Of a stretch of 64,000 nt of DNA, positions 53,511-62,060 are shown piece after piece. The stretch is from Bradyrhizobium tropiciagri (GTDB taxonomy: Bacteria; Pseudomonadota; Alphaproteobacteria; Rhizobiales; Xanthobacteraceae). Both the position numbers and the translations under genes were made by a program. Location of the stretch: the NCBI RefSeq assembly GCF_018130545.1, contig NZ_JAFCKF010000003.1:868001-932000 (forward strand). Direction: 5' to 3'. Under the pieces are notes generated by a model. It was given only the letters and a program-made list of their open reading frames with translations, did not search any database and was not told where the DNA came from. Each line of letters starts with the position of its first letter. The stretch's first letter is position 1.

Positions 53511-53540
53511 AAGGCCTCCGATGGGCATATCGGAGGCCTT
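53511..53540 (-). terminator. Terminator hairpin after the porin gene
   Basis: A perfect 12-bp inverted repeat (AAGGCCTCCGAT and its complement, 6-base loop) lies 60 bases after the porin stop. On the minus strand it ends in CCTTTACT. It is a likely intrinsic terminator. Confidence 0.65.
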
Positions 53541-53599
53541 CCCTTGGAGATTGAAAATTCAGTCGATTCTAAAATCTCCCTTTTCCAAGCAACTGAGTT

Positions 53600-55150
53600 T
53601 TACCAATTGCGCCGCGCGCGGAGGAGCAGACTGAGGGTGTCCTGATCCTTCAGTTCATACACCGCGCCCGGTTTGCCGATCGCGGGGCTTGAGGCAGTGA
53701 TGGTGCCCGTGTTCTTCTGATCCAGATGGGAGTAGGTCAGATCGGCCGAAAACGTGAGGTTTTTGACGGGTGTCCACTGCGTCTGAGTACCGAGTTGAGC
53801 GATGCTGTAGTCCGGATTGCAGGTAACCAGGCCGGCGGTACCGAATACCGCACCGAATGAGCCTCCCACGCCATTGCCAGCCGGGCCGCAGATGAGGTTC
53901 TTAGCCGTGCTATTATACATGACCGAGGCGTAAGCACCGTAGATGCTCGTGTTCCAGTTCGGGCTCCAGTTGTGTGTGTAACCACCATTGAAGCCCCAGG
54001 TGGAAACAAGCTGCTGTGAGCCGCCAGCTCCGAACACCGAATCGGCCGCAATGCCGAGCCCGACGCTTTGGTACCCGCCAGGCAGATTGGTGCCACTGAA
54101 TATCTGATTGGCACCGTACAAGACAGCGAGGTCCTGGATGTTGAAGCGCGTGGCACCGTTCGTGTAAACACCCTGCATATTGATCGTGTCGCCCGGTCCA
54201 GTCGGGAGGTTCTTGATCGACAACGCCAACTGACCAGCCCAACCCCACTTGTCGTCCGGATGACCGGTGTCTTCAGTGGCGCCATAGTAGGCCGCGTGGT
54301 TGTCATGAGCTGCGAACGATGCCTGGAACAAGCCCCAAGCTTGATCGACGCGCAGCATCGCAATGAGGTCGGGAGCAATCGTGCCAGCGTAATCGGCAGT
54401 ACCCCACGGGCCGAGTGCGCCGGGAACCGCACCGAGATTGTTGACGCCAGCTTGGAAGTACTGGGTCTGATCCTGGGCAGAAAGCGAGAGCGACACGCCG
54501 TTGCCGAACTGCGCGGTATAGGTGAACTGATTGATACCGGTGATCGACCCGCCGCCGCCGACGAGACCATCGAAGTTGTTACCCGGGTAGTTGGCCCACG
54601 GAGCCGAGAACTGCGAGACCGCTTTACCAATTGTGAAGCCGGCGAACTGGATGAAAGCGTAGTACACACCAACCGTGCCGCCCGCGACCGCACCTGAGTT
54701 GGCGTTATTCGGCGCCGAAGTCGCACCGATCGGCGAGTAGATCGTCGAACCGTTTCCGATTGCGCTGTAGCTATCCGTTGTCCAACTGAACGTTGCATCA
54801 AAGAAGGTGCGGACCACACCATACTCGGTCGCGGTACGCGTATCGATGTTCAAGTCCTCACGCGAGCGCCAGGTGTAACCGTTGGTGAAGCGGTTATTTG
54901 CTGCACCAGCACCGAAACTACTGCCGATGTTGTCCGTGTTGGTGTTCGCAACGACGTCAACCATCAGATAGCCGCCCAGCTTCAAGCAGGTGTCGGTACC
55001 AGGGATGTAGTAGAAGCCGGGCCCGTATGACGAGCACACTTTGACGTATTCAATAGCTTTTGCCTTTACGGGAAGATCCGCCGCTTGCGCACCCGTCATT
55101 CCAATAATTGTCGCCGCTGAACCCAAAACAAGGCTCGTGAAAAGCTTCAT
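53600..55150 (-). CDS. Outer-membrane porin (Rhizobiales porin family)
   Basis: A 516-residue beta-barrel porin with a signal peptide (MKLFTSLVLGSAATIIGMTG then AQAADLP) and the Rhizobiales-type opening VKVCSSYGPGFYYIPGTDTC, LKLGGYLMVDVVAN. Alternating strands run to the end, where the last residue is Trp rather than Phe. I chose the ATG at 55150 because a perfect AGGAGG lies 8 bases upstream. It probably admits small hydrophilic solutes for the catabolic genes around it. Slightly long for the family. Confidence 0.9.
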   Translation of the reverse strand: MKLFTSLVLGSAATIIGMTGAQAADLPVKAKAIEYVKVCSSYGPGFYYIPGTDTCLKLGGYLMVDVVANTNTDNIGSSFGAGAANNRFTNGYTWRSREDLNIDTRTATEYGVVRTFFDATFSWTTDSYSAIGNGSTIYSPIGATSAPNNANSGAVAGGTVGVYYAFIQFAGFTIGKAVSQFSAPWANYPGNNFDGLVGGGGSITGINQFTYTAQFGNGVSLSLSAQDQTQYFQAGVNNLGAVPGALGPWGTADYAGTIAPDLIAMLRVDQAWGLFQASFAAHDNHAAYYGATEDTGHPDDKWGWAGQLALSIKNLPTGPGDTINMQGVYTNGATRFNIQDLAVLYGANQIFSGTNLPGGYQSVGLGIAADSVFGAGGSQQLVSTWGFNGGYTHNWSPNWNTSIYGAYASVMYNSTAKNLICGPAGNGVGGSFGAVFGTAGLVTCNPDYSIAQLGTQTQWTPVKNLTFSADLTYSHLDQKNTGTITASSPAIGKPGAVYELKDQDTLSLLLRARRNW

Positions 55151-55790
55151 AAAGACCTCCTGCTCCATTCCGTTTAAGGAGATTGTTGATCGACCAGACC
55201 CCGCCTGATCGTCGTCCCCAGCCAATCTGTTCCGCGCTTCCGAGAGAATTGCTTTGCAACTCATTCAAACTCCGAGAAGCTTCACGAAGGAATTCGGTAT
55301 TGCATTCACGCCCCCGTTGTTTGCATTGCGATGTTCGAGATCGCGCCGTGCCTTGCGGCGGCCGCTTAGTTGGCCTCGACGTCCGACTAGCCGACCAGGA
55401 CGCCGCGCGAAGATGCAACAAACAACGAGTGAGAGATCAGCGCTTTCCTGGCAGAGCCATTCGACATGCTTCAAAGTGACAATTGCGAGAAAGTTCTATG
55501 ATCGACGGGCACAATCTTCCGAAGGGCCCCTCCGAAAATGAGAAATCATCGCAATGTTCGGTGCGAGCGAGAGATCGTCACGCGGGAGCAGACGTCTTCC
55601 GCTTCATACGTGGAGCGGCGCAGACCCCTTGCTGCTCGTCAACAAGTTGGCGAGCAGCATTCGAAACAGCAATCACGCGCGGAATGTCCCTCGTCGAACG
55701 AGCTACGCCAGGACTGGGACAATCGCTTTTGTTCGCATTGATGCATGGCGGTCTCCACTCGTGTGGAGGGAGACTCACATCGCAAGCCCC
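55151..55790. promoter_or_regulatory. Upstream region of the porin gene
   Basis: 640 bases with no gene I can support between the porin start and the end of the FAD dehydrogenase gene. It must contain the porin promoter. No repeat or operator stands out. Confidence 0.45.
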
Positions 55791-57494
55791 TTAGCCGTTG
55801 CTGCGCGAGGAGTGCGCGAGATGCTTGGCAGCCACATATCCAAACGTCAGAGCCGGCCCCAATGTAATGCCGCCACCGGGATAGTTACCTCCCATAATAC
55901 TGGCCATATCGTTTCCGGTCGCATAGAGGCCAGCGATCGGTACGCCTTTCGTGTCAAGCACGCGGCAATTCTGATCCGTTTGCAGGCCAGCAAACGTTCC
56001 AAGATCTCCAATTACGACTTCGAGTGCGTAGAATGGAGCAACCGCGATTGGCGCGAGACAGGGATTCGGCTTGAATTCTTCGTCCCCGTTGAACCGGTTG
56101 TACGCAGTGGATCCCTTTCCAAACGCACGATCTTCGCCGCGATTTACATCGGCATTCCACTCGGCAATCGTCTTCTCGAGGCCGGCAACATCGATGCCCG
56201 CGGATCGTGCGAGCTCCGCGACGCTGCTACCGCACTTCAAGTAGCCAGACCGGATGTTGGGACCGACGGGTACCGGAAACGGCTTGACAAATCCAAGACC
56301 GAAGCGATTGAGGAACGGCCTGTCCACGACAAGAAAGGCTCGAACGACCGCGGTACCACTTGCGGCAATGAGTGCTTGGCAAAAATCGTGATAGGAATTT
56401 GCTTCGTTGACGAAACGCTTGCCGTCCGAAAGTACGGCGATCAGGCCAGGCTTTGCTCGGTCGATGAAGTGGGGAAACACACCGAAACCGCCCTTCCGCC
56501 GCGGCACCCGAGACACGGGCACCCAGGCGGCAGCGTTCGGATAACCTAGTTGCACTTGAGCACCGATTTCTTCTCCCAGCCGGAGGCCGTCGCCCGTATT
56601 GGTCGATGGAGCCGGCGAATGGTGTCCAGTGTTGTCCCGATCATGCGGAAACATCACGCGGCGTCGCGGCATGTCCTGCGGAAAGCCCCCTGCCGCAAGA
56701 ACGACACCACGTCGCGCCCGCACGTGGACCTCACCTCTGGGAGTCCTAACGACGGCTCCAGTGACAACCTGGTCTTGCCGGATCAGCCGCACTGCCGGCG
56801 AATTTGTCCACACCTGAACTCCGAGATCGAGAGCGCTGCGAAACAGGCGAGCGGCAAGGGCATTGCCATTGGTCAAGAGCATTCCGCGCCCATGAACCGC
56901 AAGGTCTCGCGCGTGAGATAGCAGTCGACCGGCGACGTAAGCGGCCGAACGAGCTGATCGCGTGACGTTGTAAAAGTGTCTAAGTTCTGGACCAGATCCG
57001 ATCATTAGTCCAAGGAAAGTCAATTCCGGCAATGGCGGCCGCAGCCGCTTCAATTGCTTGCCGAGACCTTGCGCGCGATACGGCACGGCCTTAATCGAGC
57101 GGCCGCCTGAGCGCCCCCCCGGAGCGTTTGGATGATAGTCAGAGAACGCCGAGGCTGCTTCAAACCTTACTGCAGTCTTCTTCTCGAAGAACTCGATTGC
57201 TTCAGGACCTTGCAAGAGGAACGTATCTACATTCTCGGCATTGAAGTGATTGCCGGCCTCATGTTGTAGATAAGTGCGCGCTTCTTCGATGTTGTCCTGG
57301 ACTCCGTCGGCCTTCGAAATCGGATTGTTGGGTACCCACAAAAAGCCACCTGATAGAGCGGTCGTCCCACCGACCCACTCGGTCTTTTCCACGAGGATCA
57401 CGCTCAGCTGTCGTGCCTGCGCCGCTACCGCCGTAGCAAGCCCGCCTGCGCCAGACCCCACCACCAACACATCACACTCAACGATATTCGACAT
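55791..57494 (-). CDS. FAD-dependent dehydrogenase, 3-ketosteroid-dehydrogenase/fumarate-reductase-like
   Basis: A 567-residue flavoprotein. It has an N-terminal FAD-binding Rossmann motif (CDVLVVGSGAGGLATAVAAQ), the KstD-like segment GGTTALSGGFLWVPNNP, and the C-terminal FAD loop GLYATGNDMASIMGGNYPGG followed by ITLGPALTFGYVAAKH. Enzymes of this family insert or remove a C=C bond next to a carbonyl. Not enough is visible to say steroid: it could act on an alicyclic or unsaturated ketone. It lies 130 bases downstream of the dimethylformamidase-type large subunit in the same direction. Confidence 0.85.
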   Translation of the reverse strand: MSNIVECDVLVVGSGAGGLATAVAAQARQLSVILVEKTEWVGGTTALSGGFLWVPNNPISKADGVQDNIEEARTYLQHEAGNHFNAENVDTFLLQGPEAIEFFEKKTAVRFEAASAFSDYHPNAPGGRSGGRSIKAVPYRAQGLGKQLKRLRPPLPELTFLGLMIGSGPELRHFYNVTRSARSAAYVAGRLLSHARDLAVHGRGMLLTNGNALAARLFRSALDLGVQVWTNSPAVRLIRQDQVVTGAVVRTPRGEVHVRARRGVVLAAGGFPQDMPRRRVMFPHDRDNTGHHSPAPSTNTGDGLRLGEEIGAQVQLGYPNAAAWVPVSRVPRRKGGFGVFPHFIDRAKPGLIAVLSDGKRFVNEANSYHDFCQALIAASGTAVVRAFLVVDRPFLNRFGLGFVKPFPVPVGPNIRSGYLKCGSSVAELARSAGIDVAGLEKTIAEWNADVNRGEDRAFGKGSTAYNRFNGDEEFKPNPCLAPIAVAPFYALEVVIGDLGTFAGLQTDQNCRVLDTKGVPIAGLYATGNDMASIMGGNYPGGGITLGPALTFGYVAAKHLAHSSRSNG

Positions 57495-57624
57495 CTGAAG
57501 TCCCTAGTCAAAAGACCGACTTATGGTCGGCAGCCGAATTGGTCAGCAGCACACCACCCGGACACGGCTCACAGTTCCGGCTGTCGGCGCGCAATCTAGA
57601 ACGCTATCAAGTCGTCTTGCTTCT

Positions 57625-59892
57625 TCAGGGTAAGGCGACGCCGTCAAGAAATCGCCTGAGGACATTCTCAGTCAACCTGGACACGCTGTTGTTATAGTTG
57701 TTGCTGCTCAGCGCTCCGCACCAAGAAATAGACCCGGTCGAGAAAACCCCGCCACCACGGGCGGTCGGGAAGTACACAACATCCGAGCGAACCTGGTAAT
57801 CTTGGGTACCCCCCGTCGTTGGCAGATTGATCAGCAGTTCTTCGGGGACATGCACATAGTTGTCACTATGCATGCCGTCGCTTGACGCAAGCAACAACGC
57901 ATCGGGCGGTGTACCAAGACTTAGGTCATATCGATCCAACTCGTACCCAGCAGCCCCCTCGCCCGCCAAACCATGCGCGCCGAAGATTTCTACGTTTTCG
58001 ATCCCTACTGTAAACGCGGTCGCGCGCGGGCTCTTCCAATCCGAAAGCGGACGGTATGGCGCGGCATTGTCGAAGCCTTGCGCAGTGAAGCCGACGCCGA
58101 AAAGCTTTTGTGGGGGGCGGCCACGATGACGCCACAGCCCCCCCCTGCTCCCCGAGAACGCATGATAGTACTCGCCCGGAGCGGCCTGCCATGAACGCAC
58201 GCCGCTTTCGCCACGTCGGATCTCGACTGCGAACCGCTCCTTCGGGTGGAACTCGGTCACCCAATAGAAGCCATTTGCGCCCAGGTACATCGCTCGACCG
58301 CCTGCCGAGAGGTAATTCTCCCAAGCATTGAGCATATTCTCGCTGACGTACTCCGGATGTGTACCCGTTATCGCAACCTTGTACCGGGAAAGAAGCTGAT
58401 CCCCCTCCTCGTCCAGATCCTCGTCAGTTGCAACGTCAAACGCCACTCCGATTTTCGAGAGCCAATCGACAATATGGAGATCGGCCGGAAACTGCCACAC
58501 CGAACCAGACACCCCGCTTCGATATTCGGGGCGCATCGTCAGTAGCGGACGCAACCGCGACGAATAGCACACTCCACTGCCGTCATTGTGCACGTCGTAG
58601 GTCGACACACCAAATTCCGGCCGCGTATTGAGAAAGAAGTCCGCTCCACTGACGACCGGCGTGTGCCCACAGCCTAACTGCGATGCCGGAAAACGTGTCA
58701 CGATGTGATCGTTGGCGTACGCCATATAGCTCGCCGTCGGAAACACCAGAAGAACATCTGCGGTCGACGTGCCCCGCGGCGGCCGCACCCAGAACGGAAT
58801 CATGTCGGACGACGACGACGAGATAACCCTGAGAGCATAGGCGCCGCTGCGCATCGAAGGGGGCACGATCAAGGTCACATCCGTTTCCCATCCGGCATCC
58901 CCAACATCGTCATCATGAAAGTGGATCGCACCGTACTGATCCGGCGCCGACCAATAGCGATCTTCCTCTCCAGACCAGCTCCAGCCCGTGGCTCCGCGCA
59001 TCGGTAGATTTACCGCCGTCCCATGTGCATCACTCGCGCTGATGTCGAGACATAGATCAGATGCAATTCCACGTTTGGATATATTTGCAGAGAAGTTCCA
59101 GTGCGCGACCGCACCCGGAACAATTCGTCCAATCGCCAGATCATCTATTTCACGATCTTCTAGTGTCCGCGCGTAAAGTTTCGGCGCATCAATTTTCCCG
59201 TTGAAGTGCAGTTCTGTAGATCTCTCTCCGCTATTCCAGCTTGCTGCGATGAGCACGGGTGCCTCTGCGACGCTAATCGAACGAACGTCGCCGCTAGCCA
59301 GATGTGTCTTATGACGCAGCATAGGGCTCAGCAAACTGTTGGTACGATTGACCACGGCAGTTGCGCGCACGGTTCCCGTACGCGTCGAACAATCCCAAAC
59401 GGCAGTGACCGAGTACCAGATGCGCGCGGGCAGTTCGTCCGCCGTCGCTATCGCCACCTGGGATATTCCGTCTCCAAACCGCAATTCCAGCCGGCCTTTG
59501 TTCAGCCCCAGCCACCATCCCGCACCGCGAACAACATCCCAACGCGACACCATGGCCTGCTCTTTAGCTTGCGGCAAAGTCGCGTAGACGAATAGATGGA
59601 CTGCTCCTCGCGCGCCGAGAGCGAACCGGCCGCGATCATCCACCTGAACATAGGATCCCGCTCGAATCTTCTGTGCCTTGGCTGGATACACGCCTGTGAT
59701 CGGCGACTCTACAGCCTCGACTTGAGTACCCGGTCCGGCCGGATTGTTATCGCCATTTAGCAGACGAACGACTTCCGCATGATACGTTCCGGCCTCCTCG
59801 CAAGAGACTTTAAATTCGATCCTTTCCCCAGGAGCGACGCTCAGCCGGTCAGCATAGCCGACAATTTTCGGGACGTGCATGGTCGTTGTCAC
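57625..59892 (-). CDS. N,N-dimethylformamidase-type large (beta) subunit
   Basis: A 755-residue protein matching the large subunit of dimethylformamidase, which hydrolyses N-substituted formamides to formate and amine. Residues about 90-270 form a laminin-G/concanavalin-like domain (GAVHLFVYATLPQAKEQAMV, ASWNSGERSTELHFNGKIDA). The second half is the catalytic domain. Known enzymes use one iron bound by two tyrosines and a glutamate. Candidates here by position are Tyr392 (SYMAYAND), Tyr432 (TYDVHNDGSG) and Glu514 (TGTHPEYVSE). Length is close to the characterised enzyme. The small subunit gene overlaps its start by four bases. The true amide substrate may differ from dimethylformamide. Confidence 0.88.
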   Translation of the reverse strand: MTTTMHVPKIVGYADRLSVAPGERIEFKVSCEEAGTYHAEVVRLLNGDNNPAGPGTQVEAVESPITGVYPAKAQKIRAGSYVQVDDRGRFALGARGAVHLFVYATLPQAKEQAMVSRWDVVRGAGWWLGLNKGRLELRFGDGISQVAIATADELPARIWYSVTAVWDCSTRTGTVRATAVVNRTNSLLSPMLRHKTHLASGDVRSISVAEAPVLIAASWNSGERSTELHFNGKIDAPKLYARTLEDREIDDLAIGRIVPGAVAHWNFSANISKRGIASDLCLDISASDAHGTAVNLPMRGATGWSWSGEEDRYWSAPDQYGAIHFHDDDVGDAGWETDVTLIVPPSMRSGAYALRVISSSSSDMIPFWVRPPRGTSTADVLLVFPTASYMAYANDHIVTRFPASQLGCGHTPVVSGADFFLNTRPEFGVSTYDVHNDGSGVCYSSRLRPLLTMRPEYRSGVSGSVWQFPADLHIVDWLSKIGVAFDVATDEDLDEEGDQLLSRYKVAITGTHPEYVSENMLNAWENYLSAGGRAMYLGANGFYWVTEFHPKERFAVEIRRGESGVRSWQAAPGEYYHAFSGSRGGLWRHRGRPPQKLFGVGFTAQGFDNAAPYRPLSDWKSPRATAFTVGIENVEIFGAHGLAGEGAAGYELDRYDLSLGTPPDALLLASSDGMHSDNYVHVPEELLINLPTTGGTQDYQVRSDVVYFPTARGGGVFSTGSISWCGALSSNNYNNSVSRLTENVLRRFLDGVALP

Positions 59893-60260
59893 AGAGAATG
59901 AGCCCCCTTGTTTGCACAGGCCTTGATGAGATCCTCGATGCGTCGAAGAAATACGCCGTGGCGCGCTTCAGTTTCGGTGGCATAGACCACGCCGTTCTCT
60001 TCAATCCGAGGAGGAACGGCCCATTCCTCGCTAAGGACTGCGATCCGAAACTCACACCACGGTTTGGTGCAGACGATAATGTACTTGTCGGCCATCGGTG
60101 CGCTTCTGAAGAAGTTCAGAACGCGGCTTAGTCCTACGCTGTGGTTTGCCAAAGGTCCCGCCGCGTGTTCGGCGACGATCTTATCGTCAATCATCGCGAG
60201 AATCCTCGTTGCGTATTCGTCGCGAAACCGGGTATGCACCTCAAGGTCTCGGTTTTGCAT
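59889..60260 (-). CDS. N,N-dimethylformamidase-type small (alpha) subunit
   Basis: A 123-residue protein whose stop overlaps the large-subunit start (ATGA). It matches the size and position of the alpha subunit of dimethylformamidase, a small helical protein that packs against the catalytic subunit. It begins MQNRDLEVHTRFRDEYATRI and contains HSVGLSRVLNFFRSAPMADK and CTKPWCEFRIAVLS. AGGGAG lies upstream of the chosen ATG at 60260. Tight coupling supports a 1:1 complex. Confidence 0.82.
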   Translation of the reverse strand: MQNRDLEVHTRFRDEYATRILAMIDDKIVAEHAAGPLANHSVGLSRVLNFFRSAPMADKYIIVCTKPWCEFRIAVLSEEWAVPPRIEENGVVYATETEARHGVFLRRIEDLIKACANKGAHSL

Positions 60261-60315
60261 CTCAGAACTCCCTGGAACGGACAAACGCGGGCGACTTCCG
60301 ATTTGGACCGGCACT

Positions 60316-61434
60316 CTACGGTAGATTTCCGGCCCGGTAGGGCGGATAGTCAATATAGCCCTCTGCGCCTCCACCATAGAACGTATCACGGTCCGGTTCG
60401 GACAGCGGCCAGCCGTTCCTAAACCTTTCGACAAGATCGGGATTGGCGATGTAGGGCGCTCCGAAAGCGACGAGATCAGTCATCCCGCTCGCGAGGGCAG
60501 CGTTGGCCTTTGCCTCAGTGAATCCACCGGCCAAGATCAGCGTCCCCCTATACGCCGCTCGGAATTCCTCGAGAAACGGGCGAGGGATTTCCTGAGCGCC
60601 CATGCCAAGGGTAGTCTGGTCGCTAATATGAACATAGGCGAGCTGTCGACTTGAGAGTTCGTTGGCCAGGACAAGCCATGTTTCGCTCTCATCGGCGAAG
60701 GGACGCATGTCGAACAGCCGTCCGTAAGGTGCGATCCGCACGCCCGTCCTCTTACTCCCTATCGATGCCGCAACGGCATCGACGGTCTCCAACAGAAGGC
60801 GCAACCGGTTTTCGATCGTCTGACCGCCATAGACATCGTCGCGGGTGTTCACGCTCCCACTAATGAACTGCTCGAATATGTAACCGTTCGCTGCGTGCAA
60901 TTCGATTCCGTCCATTCCGGCATTCAACGCTCGCTCAGCTGCTGCGGCAAACTCCCGAACCAGAGCTCGCACCTCGTCGGTAAGAAGCGCCCTCGGCCGG
61001 CTTGCCGGCACCTGCCCAGGGACCCCGTCCGGGTTGATCGCAAATACAAACGTTCCTCGCGCCGGTTCGTTGGTTGGCCCAACGGGCGCGTCACCAGATG
61101 GCTGGAGCGATCTATGCGAAACTCTTCCTACGTGCCACAGTTGAGCGAATATTCGTCCCCCGGCTTCGTGCACTACTTCCGAGACATGCTTCCATCCCAC
61201 CACCTGAGCGTCAGTGTAGAATCCAGGCGTGTAAAGATACCCTTGGCCCTGTTGGGATATCTGAGATCCTTCCGTGACTATCAGGCCAGCTGAAGCGCGC
61301 TGTCGGTAGTATAACGCAGTATTTCCGTCGGCCACTTCGCCCATGGCTGCGCGAGAGCGCGTCATGGGCGCCATCACAATGCGGTTCGGCAACATTGTTC
61401 CCGAGAGATCGTAGGGCTCGAAAAGCTTTGGCAT
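60316..61434 (-). CDS. Old Yellow Enzyme family ene-reductase (NemA-like)
   Basis: A 372-residue FMN-dependent ene-reductase. The family signature is AGMDGIELHAANGYIFEQFI with the substrate-binding histidine and asparagine. LWHVGRVSHRSLQPSG and ILAGGFTEAKANAALASGMT, followed by DLVAFGAPYIANPDLVER, are also typical. The ATG at 61434 gives the usual start MPKLFEPYDLSG. It reduces activated C=C bonds, and would be complementary to the FAD dehydrogenase of the same cluster. It ends 55 bases before the small-subunit gene. Confidence 0.92.
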   Translation of the reverse strand: MPKLFEPYDLSGTMLPNRIVMAPMTRSRAAMGEVADGNTALYYRQRASAGLIVTEGSQISQQGQGYLYTPGFYTDAQVVGWKHVSEVVHEAGGRIFAQLWHVGRVSHRSLQPSGDAPVGPTNEPARGTFVFAINPDGVPGQVPASRPRALLTDEVRALVREFAAAAERALNAGMDGIELHAANGYIFEQFISGSVNTRDDVYGGQTIENRLRLLLETVDAVAASIGSKRTGVRIAPYGRLFDMRPFADESETWLVLANELSSRQLAYVHISDQTTLGMGAQEIPRPFLEEFRAAYRGTLILAGGFTEAKANAALASGMTDLVAFGAPYIANPDLVERFRNGWPLSEPDRDTFYGGGAEGYIDYPPYRAGNLP

Positions 61435-61609
61435 CGGACTCACTTGATATTCCCTCGCTTGACGTACCGACCATGATCCGTACCGAGGATCACGCCACCG
61501 TTCCATCAAGTGGTTCGTACATCACGGTTATCGAGCCCACACGACCGGCGTTTCTAACTCGTTGGGCGGCCTTCTGGCATCGTGGCTCGACTATCGCTAC
61601 GCCAAGGAA

Positions 61610-62017
61610 TCAACCGATTGCCGCAATAGCGGTTACTTCCAACATCTGCCCCGGCACGACGAAGCCTTTTACCTCGACCATCGTGTTTGCTGGCAAATGC
61701 TTGCCCACCCAAGGCACGACGGTTTTTGGAAAGGCCTCCACCATCGCCGCCATGTCGGTGGCGTAGAAATCCCAATACAGGAGCCGGCTGCGATCGAGAC
61801 CTTCACTCTTCAGAAGATCATCGATGACACGCAATGTAAATTGCAGCTGCTCTGCCATCGTCTCTCCAACGATCGAGACGCCTGATTCACCACCTTGCAC
61901 TGGCGCGACCCCGGAGAAATAGACCGTATCCTTGTATCGAACGACCTGAGCGATACCAAACGACTCGAGCACTTCCTTGCTCACGTAATCTACGTCGGGA
62001 CTCTTTCTCGTAATCAT
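61610..62017 (-). CDS. RidA/YjgF-family protein (enamine/imine deaminase type)
   Basis: A 135-residue RidA-fold protein. The ATG at 62017 follows GAGGAAATCC. Family parts are VVRYKDTVYFSGVAPVQGGE, AEQLQFTLRVIDDLLKSEGL and WVGKHLPANTMVEVKGFVVP. The conserved arginine of active deaminases is not found at its usual place near the C-terminus, where VEVKGFVV carries Val-Lys; this may mean another reaction. RidA-fold enzymes such as aminomuconate deaminase occur in nitrogen-aromatic pathways next to semialdehyde dehydrogenases, as here. Confidence 0.85.
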   Translation of the reverse strand: MITRKSPDVDYVSKEVLESFGIAQVVRYKDTVYFSGVAPVQGGESGVSIVGETMAEQLQFTLRVIDDLLKSEGLDRSRLLYWDFYATDMAAMVEAFPKTVVPWVGKHLPANTMVEVKGFVVPGQMLEVTAIAAIG

Positions 62018-62060
62018 GGGATTTCCTCGGTTCAGTAAAAGCGATATATGTCGTTTGAGC

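Noticed and set aside
53262-53528. An 88-codon minus-strand frame overlapping the carboxylase remnant
   Set aside because: It overlaps the recognisable biotin carboxylase frame and reads through the porin terminator hairpin.
55483-55794. A 103-codon plus-strand frame upstream of the porin
   Set aside because: It has no domain and is followed by a 331-codon frame antisense to the FAD dehydrogenase. Both were judged spurious.
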